DNA from: Dyella sp. M7H15-1
GTDB taxonomy: Bacteria; Pseudomonadota; Gammaproteobacteria; Xanthomonadales; Rhodanobacteraceae
DNA: 64,000 nt
Reading direction: 5' to 3'
Assembly: GCF_004114615.1 (NCBI RefSeq)
Contig: NZ_CP035300.1
Location: 434,001-498,000 of the forward strand
Part shown: one piece after another, positions 1-8,286 of the stretch
How positions within the stretch are numbered: the first letter of the stretch is position 1
Layout: every line of letters begins with the position of its first letter
Notes under the pieces: model-generated
Databases searched by the model: none
Told to the model about the DNA's origin: nothing
Seen by the model: the letters and a program-made list of their open reading frames with translations, nothing else
Translations under genes and position numbers: made by a program

Positions 1-502
1 TGGCCGCCGAGCGATCCGCTAATTCAGCGAGCGCGGCGGCATCGACCTCGAGCTTCTGCGCCGCCCAGGTCTCCGCCTTCTTCTCGCCGGTGATGACGCG
101 CCACACCGCCTTCTGATCGCGTGCTTGGTCCTGCGCAGAGGTATGCGCCACATCGAAGCCGGCACGGAGCATTGGGATCACGGCCTCGACGTAGGCAGAG
201 GGATGGTTCTTCGCGAGTAAGCGCTTGCGCACCTCTGCGCCGCTGACCGATAGGCCCATCAGGCCGAACAAGAACGCGCGCCGGTCGTTCGGCCCAAGCT
301 GGGCAAAGCGCTGAGCTTCGAGCACATAAGGCAGGGCTGTCGGCGTGTCCACCCCTTTGAGCGAATCACGCATGCGGCCGTTAGCAGCGACGACGACGCT
401 GTAGGGGCCTGCATCGGTTTGCACGTCGATGCTCGCGCAGTCGGCGCCGACAGTGATCAGTTGTGCCGCTTCCTTTTCGATGTGATCACGCCACTCGGCG
501 CC
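1..502 (-). pseudogene. Phage SbcC/RecF-like AAA ATPase, internal fragment
   Basis: The minus strand is open from an in-frame TAG at 503-505 to the window edge. It encodes a stretch containing LPYVLEAQRFAQL, DRRAFLFGLMG and IPMLRAGFDVAH. I recognise this as the middle of phage-associated AAA/SMC-type ATPases that sit beside RecT-like genes. The N-terminal Walker A part is absent. The frame enters by a +1 shift out of the tail of the neighbouring RecT-like gene, and no ATG occurs before position 373, so I read it as a broken gene. The family assignment is from memory of the family. The C-terminal part lies outside the window. Confidence 0.5.
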
Positions 503-1478
503 CTAGGGCGCGCCCGATGTCGCGCGCCATGTCGTCGTCACCTTGCTTCACGAATGCGATGGCATCGGCGACGGTCGGCACGCTCTGTTGCAGCAGCGAT
601 GGTGCTGCTGATGCTTCAGACGTTGCGGCCGTGACGACTCGCGAATCGTCGATCACCTCACCGGTGATCGGGTCGACGCCAGCGGGCACGGACGGATCGG
701 AACTCACAACCTTGGCTTGCTCGATGTCGCGAGCGCGCAGCATGGCCGGCGTCACACTCGCAACAGAACCGTCAGGATGGAGATCGATCATGTCGTGCGC
801 TTCTTCGACGCTCTGCAGGCCCATCAGCAACTCGGGCGCATAGAGCTTGCCAAAGAAACTGGCGGTGCGATAACGCAGCATGACCTCGAGCATCGTCTGC
901 CATTTGCTGCCATTTTTCCCGTACCAACCTTCCTTGACGGCCATCTCGATATTCACGGCAGGCGATGTAATGCGTTCCCCGGTTTCCTTTTCAATCGCCC
1001 AGGCGACGCACTCCAGATTGCGCACCTTGGCCGTCATTTTGCGGACCTGGCGCTCCCGATTCACCCACTCAGTGACGGCGTATTCAACCTCCTTTTGGCC
1101 GAGGTCTTTGAGCTCGAAGCGCAGTGGCGAGAAACGTCCGCAACCGTTGATAGCGGCGATGATCCACTGCGAAGACCAAGATGGGCGACCCTCCACGATG
1201 TAGAGATTCTGCATCACCATCAGTGCGTCGGCGCCCATGCGCTGAGACATATTGAGGGCGACAACACAGTTTGCCAGCGCGTTGGGATTTTCGCCCTTTT
1301 TGTCATCGAAGGCGCGATAGGCGGCGGGTACAAGCGTGGAATTGGATAGCAGCTTCGCCGCGCGCTGCATAAGCTCGAAGGACTGCAGGCTACCAAAGCC
1401 CGGCGCCACTGCGGGCAAACTGGCCTCGCGCGAGATCGGCTGTTTCATTTCGTGAAGGGTTGCTGGTGCGGACATCAC
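486..1478 (-). CDS. RecT-like phage recombination protein
   Basis: A 330-residue protein resembling prophage RecT/Bet-type single-strand annealing proteins. Typical segments are NCVVALNMSQRMGADALMVM and GRPSWSSQWIIAAINGCG in the first 120 residues. Such proteins anneal phage DNA ends together with a 5'-3' exonuclease, and the fragment just upstream (1502-1975) looks like that nuclease. The start could be GTG 1478 or the adjacent ATG 1475. The reading frame ends at 486, but the alternative frame continues smoothly past GRALG into the ATPase fragment, so the true C-terminus may be frameshifted. The family call is by recognition and is moderately secure. Confidence 0.6.
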   Translation of the reverse strand: MMSAPATLHEMKQPISREASLPAVAPGFGSLQSFELMQRAAKLLSNSTLVPAAYRAFDDKKGENPNALANCVVALNMSQRMGADALMVMQNLYIVEGRPSWSSQWIIAAINGCGRFSPLRFELKDLGQKEVEYAVTEWVNRERQVRKMTAKVRNLECVAWAIEKETGERITSPAVNIEMAVKEGWYGKNGSKWQTMLEVMLRYRTASFFGKLYAPELLMGLQSVEEAHDMIDLHPDGSVASVTPAMLRARDIEQAKVVSSDPSVPAGVDPITGEVIDDSRVVTAATSEASAAPSLLQQSVPTVADAIAFVKQGDDDMARDIGRALGRRVA

Positions 1479-1501
1479 TTACGCATCCCTGATGCAATCA
1501 A

Positions 1502-1975
1502 TTAGTCGTGGAAGTGGCAGCTCGCGTAACGCGGGCAATAGGTGGCACTGCAGAGAAGGGACTTCGGATTCGGATAGAAGCGGCCTCGGCGGAACATGTC
1601 GGCGGCGAACTCGATAAGACCGGGTTGGTCGTCGTTTCCGACCATCACTCGCTTGGCGCCCCTTATGGTGGCGCTTGCAATGTCCGGTGTTCCCTTCGTC
1701 TTGAGGCCAATGATTTCCGCGTCGTCGGTGATGGGCTGGTCGGTGGTGTGTTCGTAAAGCAACTCGTAAGTGCCTACCTGCGGGCCGTGTCCCTTCGTGA
1801 CGGCAACGCCGAATTGAACGGCAGCGGTTCTGCTTTTGAGGTCCGCGATGCCGACGCCGCGTTCTGCCATGCGAACGCGTGCGCGGTCCATCGTGCCGGT
1901 CAGGCGCCGGCTGCGGTCCTGCGATGCGAGTATTTTGCCGCCGACGTTCCGCGAGAAGTGCGCCTGCGACGCCTC
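1502..1975 (-). pseudogene. Phage PD-(D/E)XK exonuclease, C-terminal fragment
   Basis: The open frame begins directly after an in-frame TGA at 1976-1978 and runs to 1502. It ends in a cysteine-bearing tail (FYPNPKSLLCSATYCPRYAS) typical of phage RecB-like/YqaJ-type exonucleases that partner RecT. The conserved nuclease core (D, E-X-K) is not in the fragment, so the N-terminal two thirds are gone. It lies 23 bp upstream of the RecT-like gene on the same strand, consistent with an old recombination operon. An internal ATG at 1891 could start a 129-residue peptide, but this would be non-catalytic. Confidence 0.5.
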
Positions 1976-1993
1976 TCACGAGTCGGTCACCGC

Positions 1994-2134
1994 ATGGAGA
2001 CGTCCCGATACAGCCATCACCTGCGTGCGGCGAAGATCCACGTCGCGGCGTGGCTCCATATTCCGTTTGACGATCCCATGGACGAGGTGTCGGCGGAGGC
2101 CATGCTGGAGTACATCATTACTCTGGAGCGTTAA
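1994..2134 (+). CDS. Possible small ORF, 46 residues, unknown
   Basis: An ATG at 1994 opens a 46-codon frame with a well-mixed composition ending MLEYIITLER. It overlaps no convincing minus-strand gene in this part. No strong ribosome-binding site is visible and I recognise no family. It may be a leftover of another prophage gene or chance. It is listed because the stretch 1980-2240 otherwise has no gene. Confidence 0.2.
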   Translation: METSRYSHHLRAAKIHVAAWLHIPFDDPMDEVSAEAMLEYIITLER

Positions 2135-2246
2135 AGGAAAGATGTCGCAACCACCGCTTGATTGCGCAATTTTTTCCGGATACTCGCGCTTAGTCCGTAT
2201 GGTCACTATCCCGCCAAGCGCGGGATGTTTGTTTTGCTCACGGGCT

Positions 2247-2531
2247 TCACGCGACCGCTACGGTCAGCTTCAGGCCCAGCGCATGAATGATGCGATCCAC
2301 GGTTTCGTATTGCGGCTTTGAACCCGGTCGTACGGCCTTGTAGAGGCTCTCGCGGCTGAGCCCGGAGGCTTTGGCGATGTCGGTCATGCCGCGCGCCTTG
2401 GCAACGTCGCCAAGGGCGGACAGCAATAGATCATAGTCGCCGGTCTCCATGACCTCTTTGATATAGGCGGCAATGACTTTCTCGTTGTCCAGATATTCGG
2501 CGGCGTCGAAAGGTGTGATGTGGGTGGTCAT
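2247..2531 (-). CDS. HigA/XRE-type antitoxin of a type II TA pair
   Basis: A 94-residue protein starting MTTHITPFDAAEYLDNE. The N-terminal half resembles addiction-module antidote proteins. The C-terminal half is a helix-turn-helix (GMTDIAKASGLSRESLYKAV) that would bind its own operator. It starts 14 bp after the stop of the toxin gene, with a GAGAGA ribosome-binding site. Toxin-first order is the HigBA arrangement. I chose ATG 2531 over longer upstream starts because the extension is out-of-frame toxin sequence. It probably binds and neutralises the toxin and represses the operon. Confidence 0.8.
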   Translation of the reverse strand: MTTHITPFDAAEYLDNEKVIAAYIKEVMETGDYDLLLSALGDVAKARGMTDIAKASGLSRESLYKAVRPGSKPQYETVDRIIHALGLKLTVAVA

Positions 2532-2545
2532 AGCGGTTTCTCTCG

Positions 2546-2839
2546 TTACCCCTTGATGCTTTTCCAGAGTTTCTGGGCTTTTTTGATGTCGCGATCTTGG
2601 GAGCTTTTGTCTCCGCCAATCAAGAGCAGATAAACCGTTTTGCCCTGCTTGGCGTAGTAGACGCGGTAACCCGATCCATAGTTGATGCGCATCTCGGAGA
2701 TGCCATCGAAATGCTTCACGTCGCCGAAGTTTCCTGCTGCAGCTTGTTTGGTCCTTGTGATGACTTTGGCTTTCGCTGTGTCGTCCCGAAGGTCGCGCAT
2801 CCATGCCTTGAATTCTTCAGTTTGGTGGATCGTGTTCAT
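2546..2839 (-). CDS. RelE/ParE (HigB-like, Gp49 family) toxin
   Basis: A 97-residue protein from ATG 2839 (MNTIHQTEEFKAWMRDL). It has the family pattern of an N-terminal substrate-facing helix, a central RINYGSGYRVYYAKQG strand pair, and a C-terminal YLLLIGGDKSSQDRDIKKA segment as in the phage Gp49/HigB-like group. Members are usually ribosome-dependent mRNA interferases. A longer start at 2875 exists but adds a non-conserved leader. With the downstream antitoxin it forms an apparently intact module inside the prophage scrap, which may help retain this region. Confidence 0.8.
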   Translation of the reverse strand: MNTIHQTEEFKAWMRDLRDDTAKAKVITRTKQAAAGNFGDVKHFDGISEMRINYGSGYRVYYAKQGKTVYLLLIGGDKSSQDRDIKKAQKLWKSIKG

Positions 2840-2920
2840 GTCGCATAGTGTAGCCAAATGATTACATTCAATCAAGTGTCACCCTCCGCGCACGCTCGCA
2901 GACAAGGCTGAAGTCCACCC

Positions 2921-3367
2921 ATGCAACCCACCCAAGCAGCCATCGCCTTGGTCAAGGCGAGCGAGGGATTGCACCTGACCGCCTACCAGGACGCGACGGG
3001 CGTTTACACCATAGGTTTTGGCCATACGGACGGCGTGCACCCCGGCATGCGCATCATCGAGCAGCAGGCCGAGGAGTTCCTCGCCGCCGATCTGGCCATG
3101 ACCGGTCGTGCTGTCAGCGCGCTGGTCAGGGTTCCGCTGGCTCAATGCCAGTTCGATGCGCTGACGGATTTCGTGTTCAACCTCGGCCAGGAACGGCTGC
3201 GCAAGTCGACGCTGCTGCGGCTGCTCAACGCGGGACAACTTCAGGCGGCTGCGGCGCAGTTCAAGTTTTGGGTGCTGGCAGACGGCAAGCCCGAGCCAGG
3301 CCTTATCAAGCGGCGCGCTGCGGAAGCCGCGCTATTTCTTGTGCGCCCGGCAGGGCGCACCTGCTAG
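2921..3367 (+). CDS. Phage endolysin (GH24 muramidase), 3' end replaced by intron
   Basis: A 148-codon lysozyme of the T4/P22 type. Catalytic Glu15 lies in KASEGLHLTAY, Asp24 in AYQD and Thr30 in VYTIGFGHT, the expected Glu-8 aa-Asp-5 aa-Thr triad. It cleaves peptidoglycan during phage lysis. The C-terminal RRAAEAALFL motif is present, but at 3341 the sequence turns into the group II intron 5' end (GTGCGCCCGG), so the final residues up to the stop at 3365 are intron-encoded. Only a few native residues are probably lost. No signal peptide is seen, so a holin would be needed for export. No holin or spanin gene is visible here. Confidence 0.85.
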   Translation: MQPTQAAIALVKASEGLHLTAYQDATGVYTIGFGHTDGVHPGMRIIEQQAEEFLAADLAMTGRAVSALVRVPLAQCQFDALTDFVFNLGQERLRKSTLLRLLNAGQLQAAAAQFKFWVLADGKPEPGLIKRRAAEAALFLVRPAGRTC

Positions 3368-3417
3368 GAGAGGAGGTGCAAGTCCTCGACTCGCCCGTCA
3401 AGGGGAAGAGTTAGCCA

Positions 3418-3645
3418 AAGGCAAGGCAGTATGTGCAGCAAAGACACCGCTGGGTGGTGGACATTGATCTGGAGAAGTTCTTTGATCGGGTCAACCACGA
3501 CATGTTGATGTCGCGGGTGGCCCGGCATGTGGAAGACGAACGGGTGCTCAAGCTGATTCGTCGTTACCTGGAAGCGGGGCTGATGCGTGATGGGATGATC
3601 GGAGCGCGAGAGACCGGTACACCGCAAGGTGGTCCGCTGACGCCT
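3418..3645 (+). pseudogene. Group II intron reverse transcriptase, 5' fragment
   Basis: The frame reads KARQYVQQRHRWVVDIDLE, then KFFDRVNHD and TGTPQGGPLTP. These are RT finger/palm motifs, including the first catalytic Asp (VVDID). The N-terminus of the RT (about 100 residues) is missing and an in-frame TAG lies just upstream. It stops at the PLTP/PLSP motif where the serine-recombinase element begins. The matching 3' part (SPLLMNLFMHYVFDTW) starts at 8287 on the same strand. Confidence 0.75.
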
Positions 3646-4626
3646 CGAACAATGTTGCATACTTTTCATTCCGTCGCCCGAATCATTCGAATCCTCGCTG
3701 GTGAGCGCTCCCGGCTGCGGATCAACCCTGAACACAACGACGATGTCGTCCTTGTGGATTTCGACGCGCTTGACCAGGCCCAATACGATCCTGCGCTTCG
3801 TTTCCAGGTCAAGCGTGCCAAGTTTCTTGCTAAGGGCACCTGCAAATTCCTCAAGCCGATTGATGACCAGAAATAGTTCGCGTTGTACGGCCCCTTGTTG
3901 CCTTGACTCAAGGATCTGCTGGTCAATCTGCTCAAGCCGGCCCTTCAGTTGCTGCATCTTCGGCTCAAAGTCGGTCTTATCAATGATCCCATCTGCATAG
4001 CTATCGATCAGCCTGGACTTGCCTTTTTCCAGTTGCAACCGCTGCTTTTCAAGGCTGCTCGTATCGAAGCTATTTCTTTCATTGCGCTCCATCATATCCA
4101 GTCGACGCTGATATTCGTTCTTCAATCGCTCCGGATGTCTAAGTAATTCCACTACCTGCTGCCATACCAGATCATCGAGTTTGTCCGTTCGAACCTGCAG
4201 ATTGTCACAGATGCGTTGACCGCCGAAACGATAGGCGTCGGTTCCAACACAGCGATAATAGGCATAGTCTCGCGGATGGCTCTTGGACGCGGCCTTGCTC
4301 ACCTTTTTCGCATAGTAAGCGTAGTGACATTGACCGCAGACTGTCAGTCCTTGCAGCAGACGCAGCGGCGCACTCTCGCGCCTCTGGCGTGCCAGCTTGC
4401 GGTTCTCGACGAGTTGTTCTTGCGCCGATTCAAACAGCGCCGCGCTGATGATGGCTGGCACCGGAATCTCGATCCAGTCTTGTGGGTCGGTACGTGTTGT
4501 TGAATGCGGTTTTTTTGGCACGTCAGCACTATGACGCTGGGCACGCACGCGCACCTGCAGGTGATCGCACGACTTCGTCTTGCCGAACGCAGCCCGCCCC
4601 ATGTACGCGGGATTGCGCAATATGCC
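3643..4626 (-). pseudogene. Large serine recombinase, C-terminal part
   Basis: Continues the recombinase after the IS21-family insertion, from GILRNPAYMG onward. It carries the recombinase domain, a zinc-ribbon-like segment with Cys pairs (LTVCGQCHYAYYAKK and later YRCVGTD) and a long coiled-coil (KQRLQLEKGKSRLIDSYADG). The open frame runs on to 3364, but beyond about 3645 it is only the antisense of the RT fragment, so the native C-terminus lies near the element end. Joined to 7266-7955 it would make a protein of roughly 550 residues. It should have moved the element by site-specific strand exchange. Confidence 0.75.
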
Positions 4627-4632
4627 CCACAC

Positions 4633-4690
4633 TGCGGATTTCGGCGATCGTGACCGCGTATTTCGGTTGATCGTGACCGGTCAGCGCCAG
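4633..4690. repeat. IS21 left-end transposase-binding repeats
   Basis: Two direct copies of a motif of the form TTTCGG-N3 to 5-ATCGTGACCG lie in the first 58 bp of the IS. This end is downstream of istB. IS21 members carry several such transposase-binding repeats at each end. Confidence 0.75.
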
Positions 4691-4725
4691 TCATTGTGCG
4701 GTGCACTCGAGTGTAACTGGACCGG

Positions 4726-5484
4726 TCACGATGAGGTATCGGCGGCTGGCTTGGCGGAGGACTTTCGGCGCATCGATTCGCCCTTCAGCACGATGCGATG
4801 AGAGCGGTGTACGAGACGGTCGAGGATGGCATCGGCGAGGGTGGGATCGTTGAGCCAGGCGTGCCAGTGTTCGATCGGTAGCTGGCTGGTGATGAGGGTC
4901 GATTTGCCGTTGCCGCGATCGTCGATGACCTCCAGCAGATCATGGCGCGCCGCCTGATCGAGCGGTGTCATGCCCCAATCGTCAAGGATTAGCACGTCGA
5001 TGCGCGCCAACTGAGCAAGCACGCGACCGAAGCTGCCGTCGGCGTGGGCGATGCGTAGCATCTCGGCGAGGCGTGGCACACGCTGATACAGCACCGGGAA
5101 GCCTTGGCGGCAGGCATGTTGTCCAAGCGCACACGCCAGCCACGTTTTACCAACCCCGGTCGGACCGGTCAGCAACACACTTTGCCCCTGCCGGATCCAG
5201 TCGCCGCCGGACAAGGTGGCGATCAGGCGTTTGTCGATACCGCGGTCGGCGCTGTACTGCACATCTTCCAGGCAGGCCTGGGCGTGTTTGAGCTTGGCCA
5301 CACGAAGTAATCGTTCCTGCCGTCGACCGTCACGCCAATGGCGTTCGCGATCGACCAGCATGCCGAGCCGATCTTCGAACGGCAGATCGTGACAGGCCGG
5401 CAACAGGCGCTGTTCTTCCAGCGCCTGTGCCATGCCGTCGAGCTTGAGGGCACGCAAGTGTTCAAGGGTGGGATGGATCAACAA
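4726..5484 (-). CDS. istB: IS21-family helper ATPase IstB
   Basis: A 252-residue AAA+ ATPase that assists IstA in target choice and strand transfer. Walker A is [11 protein letters not shown] (around residue 110) and Walker B is [10 protein letters not shown]. The start is taken as TTG 5484 because AAGGAG lies 6 bp upstream and the length then matches the family. A longer ATG frame from 5538 would overlap the end of istA. The C-terminal basic tail ([14 protein letters not shown]) is also typical of IstB. The gene looks intact. Confidence 0.92.
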   Translation of the reverse strand: MLIHPTLEHLRALKLDGMAQALEEQRLLPACHDLPFEDRLGMLVDRERHWRDGRRQERLLRVAKLKHAQACLEDVQYSADRGIDKRLIATLSGGDWIRQGQSVLLTGPTGVGKTWLACALGQHACRQGFPVLYQRVPRLAEMLRIAHADGSFGRVLAQLARIDVLILDDWGMTPLDQAARHDLLEVIDDRGNGKSTLITSQLPIEHWHAWLNDPTLADAILDRLVHRSHRIVLKGESMRRKSSAKPAADTSS

Positions 5485-5497
5485 GGTGGTCTCCTTT

Positions 5498-7066
5498 TCA
5501 GTGAGTGGTGGGTGGATCGCGGTAATAGGTGGGGCCACGCAGGTTGACGTGGTCGGGTGTGACCCAGTCGGTTTGGGCGATGGCGCTGGGCAAGGGGTGT
5601 TGATCGAGCTTGTTGTGCAGGATCGACTGCACGGATTTGCGCGTGCGCGAACCGATCGCCCACGCGCGTGCGCAGGCCGCTTCCAGGCGGTCGTCGCCGT
5701 ACTGGCGCGCGAGCGCCAGCAGCCCCAGGCAACTGCGATAGCCCATCTCCGGATGCGGGCGCTCGGTCAGCAGGTGCTCGACCAACTGACGGGTTGCCGC
5801 GCCGATCGTGTCGGCCCAGTGCAGGAAGCGACCGGGTGACCATTCCCGATGCGCACGATGTGCGGCCGGCATGTGGTCGGCGACGGTGGTGTGGCGTCCG
5901 CGCGCCGGGGAGCGGACGTGGCTGGCGATGCGCTGGCCGGCATGCAGGATCTCGACGGTGGTGTCGGTGATGCGCGCCTCGACGGTCTTGCGTACCAGGC
6001 TATGCGGCACGCTGTAGTAATGGCCATCGACCTCGATGTGGTAATCGATGTTGACCTTGCACGGCTTGAAGCGCGCCGGCTCATAGGGTTGCGCCGGCAA
6101 GGGCATCAGGGCGGGACGGTCGATCGTCTCGAACCACGAACGGCGCGAGCCGTCGAGCTTCTTGAACGGCCGTGCATTCAAGTCCGTCAGCAGGTCGGCG
6201 ATGGCGTGATTGAGAGCGCTGAAGGTAAAAAAGCACGGATGGCGCAAGCGCGCGAGGATCCAGCGCTCGACCACCTGCACGCCGACCTCGACCTTGGCCT
6301 TGTCCTGCGGGCGTCGTGGGCGGGCCGGCAGGATCGCCATGCCGTAATGCTCTGCACACGCCTGCGTAGCACGGTTGAGCACGGGCTCGTAGCGATCCGG
6401 CTGGGTGATCAGCGCGCGCGGATTGTCAGGTACCACCAGCGCCGGCACGCCACCAAAAAATGCCAACGCCTGCGTCAAGCCGCGCAGCCAGTCGATCTGC
6501 GTTTCGCCCGGTGTGGCGCAGGCATAGGTGAAACTGGACGCACCCAGCACGGCCACGAAGATGTGCGCTCGCCGCAGCTCGCCGGTGTCGGGGTTGACGA
6601 CGCCAAGGGTGGGGCCGGCGTAGTCGATAAACAGCTTTTCACCAGCAACGTGCAACTGACGCATCGAGCGGCGCAGCGAGGCCGTGTAGTCGTGGAGGTG
6701 CTGGCAAAACTGGGTGTATTGGTACGTGAGACGGCCAGCGTTCGCGTCGCAGTATTCCTGCCACAACAATTGTCGCGTGACGCCTTTGCGGCGCAACTCC
6801 CGATGCACCCATGGCAGATCGATGGGTGCCCGCTCGCCACGCACGGCGGGTGGTGACATACACAGCTGGGCGGCAATCGCGTTGTCGTCCATGGCGGACA
6901 GGCCGGGCCAGTCCAGTCCGGCGGCCGTGGCACGTTTCACGTACTTGCTGACCACGCCCTTGGACAGACCCAAGGCCAAGGCGATGCGTTCGTGCGAGAG
7001 GTCGCACTCCAGCTTCAGTCGAAGACATTCTTTGATCTTGCGCATAGCTACTCGCGGGGTCGGCAT
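5498..7066 (-). CDS. istA: IS21-family transposase IstA
   Basis: A 522-residue DDE transposase starting [20 protein letters not shown]. It has an N-terminal HTH ([18 protein letters not shown]) and an RNase-H-like core with catalytic residues in [11 protein letters not shown] (Asp), VPDNPRALI (Asp) and DKAKVEVGV (Glu), followed by the C-terminal Mu-transposase-like beta-barrel domain. Length is normal for IstA. I use ATG 7066 rather than upstream codons because the homologous N-terminus begins at MPTPR. It ends 14 bp before the istB start, so the two are co-transcribed. Confidence 0.93.
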   Translation of the reverse strand: MPTPRVAMRKIKECLRLKLECDLSHERIALALGLSKGVVSKYVKRATAAGLDWPGLSAMDDNAIAAQLCMSPPAVRGERAPIDLPWVHRELRRKGVTRQLLWQEYCDANAGRLTYQYTQFCQHLHDYTASLRRSMRQLHVAGEKLFIDYAGPTLGVVNPDTGELRRAHIFVAVLGASSFTYACATPGETQIDWLRGLTQALAFFGGVPALVVPDNPRALITQPDRYEPVLNRATQACAEHYGMAILPARPRRPQDKAKVEVGVQVVERWILARLRHPCFFTFSALNHAIADLLTDLNARPFKKLDGSRRSWFETIDRPALMPLPAQPYEPARFKPCKVNIDYHIEVDGHYYSVPHSLVRKTVEARITDTTVEILHAGQRIASHVRSPARGRHTTVADHMPAAHRAHREWSPGRFLHWADTIGAATRQLVEHLLTERPHPEMGYRSCLGLLALARQYGDDRLEAACARAWAIGSRTRKSVQSILHNKLDQHPLPSAIAQTDWVTPDHVNLRGPTYYRDPPTTH

Positions 7067-7119
7067 CGCCACTCCAAAAAGCCGTGGAGGATGCCGTTGC
7101 GTTGAAGTTATGCACAACG

Positions 7120-7265
7120 AGGGGCGCGTTTCGGTAAGCCGTGACCGCTGATTTCGGTGACCGTCGAAAATCGGTCACGATCAACCGAAACGGGCGGTCA
7201 CGGCTTACCGAAATGACCGGTCACGCCTTACCGAAATGGGCGGTCACGATGGGCCGAAATACGCA
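7120..7265. repeat. IS21 right-end transposase-binding repeats and promoter region
   Basis: Four direct copies of the TTTCGG...CGTGACCG motif, plus one inverted copy near 7140-7165 (CGGTCACGG type), lie between the right terminus and the istA start. The right end therefore has more sites than the left. This segment must also hold the istA promoter, so transposase binding could autoregulate. That last point is inference. Confidence 0.7.
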
Positions 7266-7955
7266 CCACACCACGCTTCGATCCCAATAGGGTTTGCCTG
7301 ACGCCGTCACAGTACCCGACTCGGTGAGGCGGCGTACCACGTCCCCTATGCTCAAGCGGTCCATTCCCACCCACTGGAAAATTGCCCGGACCGTCGCTGC
7401 TTGGGGTAGCTCGATCACGTACCGGGCCGGCGTTCCATCGAGCTGCCGGCGAATGTAACGGTAGCCGTAGGGTGCCCCGGACAGGACATTGACGCTGCCA
7501 CGTTTTGCGCCGTGAAGCTTGCCACGGCGGTGACGTTCGGTGATCTTCGCCCGCTCGTATTCCGCGATCATGCCCTGCATCTGCAGTAGCAGTGATTCTT
7601 CCGGTGACGCACCGATGGCGTGATTGAGGAACACGACCTGCATGCCACAAGCTGTGAACTCTTCCATCAGCAATGCCTGGTGCGCATATTTGCGCGCCAG
7701 CCGGTCCGGTGACAGGATGTAGAGCTGGTCGATCGTGCTGAGCGCAGCACAGTCCCTGAGTCGCTCTAGCTGTGGCCTGATGAGCGTCGCACCACTCACG
7801 CCAGCGTCAACGAAACACATGTCATCGGCGATCTGCGCGCCATCAGCTGAAATACGCTCCTTCAGTGCAGCCAGCTGGCTTTCAATGGTGCCGCGTTTGT
7901 TTTGCTGCTCGGAGGATACCCGCGCATAGAGCGCGACCATCGTATCTTTGCTCAT
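7266..7955 (-). pseudogene. Large serine recombinase, N-terminal part
   Basis: 230 codons from ATG 7955: a resolvase domain with the nucleophile Ser in ALYARVSSEQQ, conserved YILSPDRLARKY and EYERAKITERHRRGK, and the start of the recombinase domain (LSGAPYGYRYIRR). Coding is broken exactly at the IS21-family target duplication. The frame as found continues into the IS (CVFRPIVTAHFGKA) and stops at 7221. The ATG overlaps the stop of the small gene at 7952 as ATGA, suggesting translational coupling. Confidence 0.85.
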
Positions 7956-8137
7956 CGTCTACCTCGCTTGGTGGTCGCTTGCCTGGTCACTGCAGACGGC
8001 TTCGCGGACGGCTTTGCCGTGGACCGTGCTTCGATGGGATTGATTTGCTCGTACGCCTTTTGCAGCTGTTCCTGGGCGTGGCGGTTCGGCTCGAAGGCCA
8101 GATGTACCCGCCATTGTTTACGTCCTCGGCGCATCAC
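7952..8137 (-). CDS. Small basic protein of the recombinase element
   Basis: 61 residues (MMRRGRKQWRVHLAFEPNRH...), rich in Arg, Lys and Gln, with no membrane segment. Its stop codon overlaps the recombinase start (ATGA), so the two are probably one operon. A short basic ORF before such recombinases is common in this type of element, but I know of no assigned role. It could be a recombination accessory factor. Confidence 0.55.
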   Translation of the reverse strand: MMRRGRKQWRVHLAFEPNRHAQEQLQKAYEQINPIEARSTAKPSAKPSAVTRQATTKRGRR

Positions 8138-8286
8138 CGCACCTTCCTGTCAGTGGGAGTGACCGTCTCAAGGACGAGGTCCACATCAACCTTGGAGCAG
8201 CTTCTGGACCACGGCGCCAAACACCCCCTTGAAATGCGCAGGCCCCATTTTAAGCGACAGTTTGCTCTGTTGTTGGTGGCGTTATA

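Larger units (their letters stand above)
4633..7265. mobile_element. IS21-family insertion sequence with 6-bp target duplication
   Basis: A 2633-bp element carrying istA and istB on the minus strand. The ends begin TGCGGATTTCGG (left) and, on the other strand, TGCGTATTTCGG (right), each followed by ATCGTGACCG. Flanking CCACAC is duplicated at 4627-4632 and 7266-7271. Removing the IS and one duplicate restores the recombinase frame as WDRSVVWGILRN. Both transposition proteins look complete, so the element may still be active. Confidence 0.92.
3643..8286. mobile_element. Serine-recombinase element inserted in the intron RT
   Basis: The left RT half ends at codons PLTP (about 3645) and the right half resumes at SPLLMN (about 8287). 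Between them lie a large serine recombinase and a small upstream gene on the minus strand, themselves interrupted by the IS21-family element. Without the IS21 the element would be about 2.0 kb. No terminal inverted repeats are apparent, as expected for a serine recombinase, which works at short att cores. The ends are defined only to within a few bases because the intact RT sequence is not available here. Confidence 0.65.

Noticed and set aside
1508-2134. 208-codon plus-strand ORF
   Set aside because: Mostly antisense of the phage nuclease fragment, which has recognisable motifs; only its last 46 codons were kept as a weak small-ORF candidate.
3364-3645. C-terminal extension of the serine recombinase
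   Set aside because: Beyond about 3645 the frame is the antisense strand of the reverse-transcriptase fragment; the open frame is accidental.
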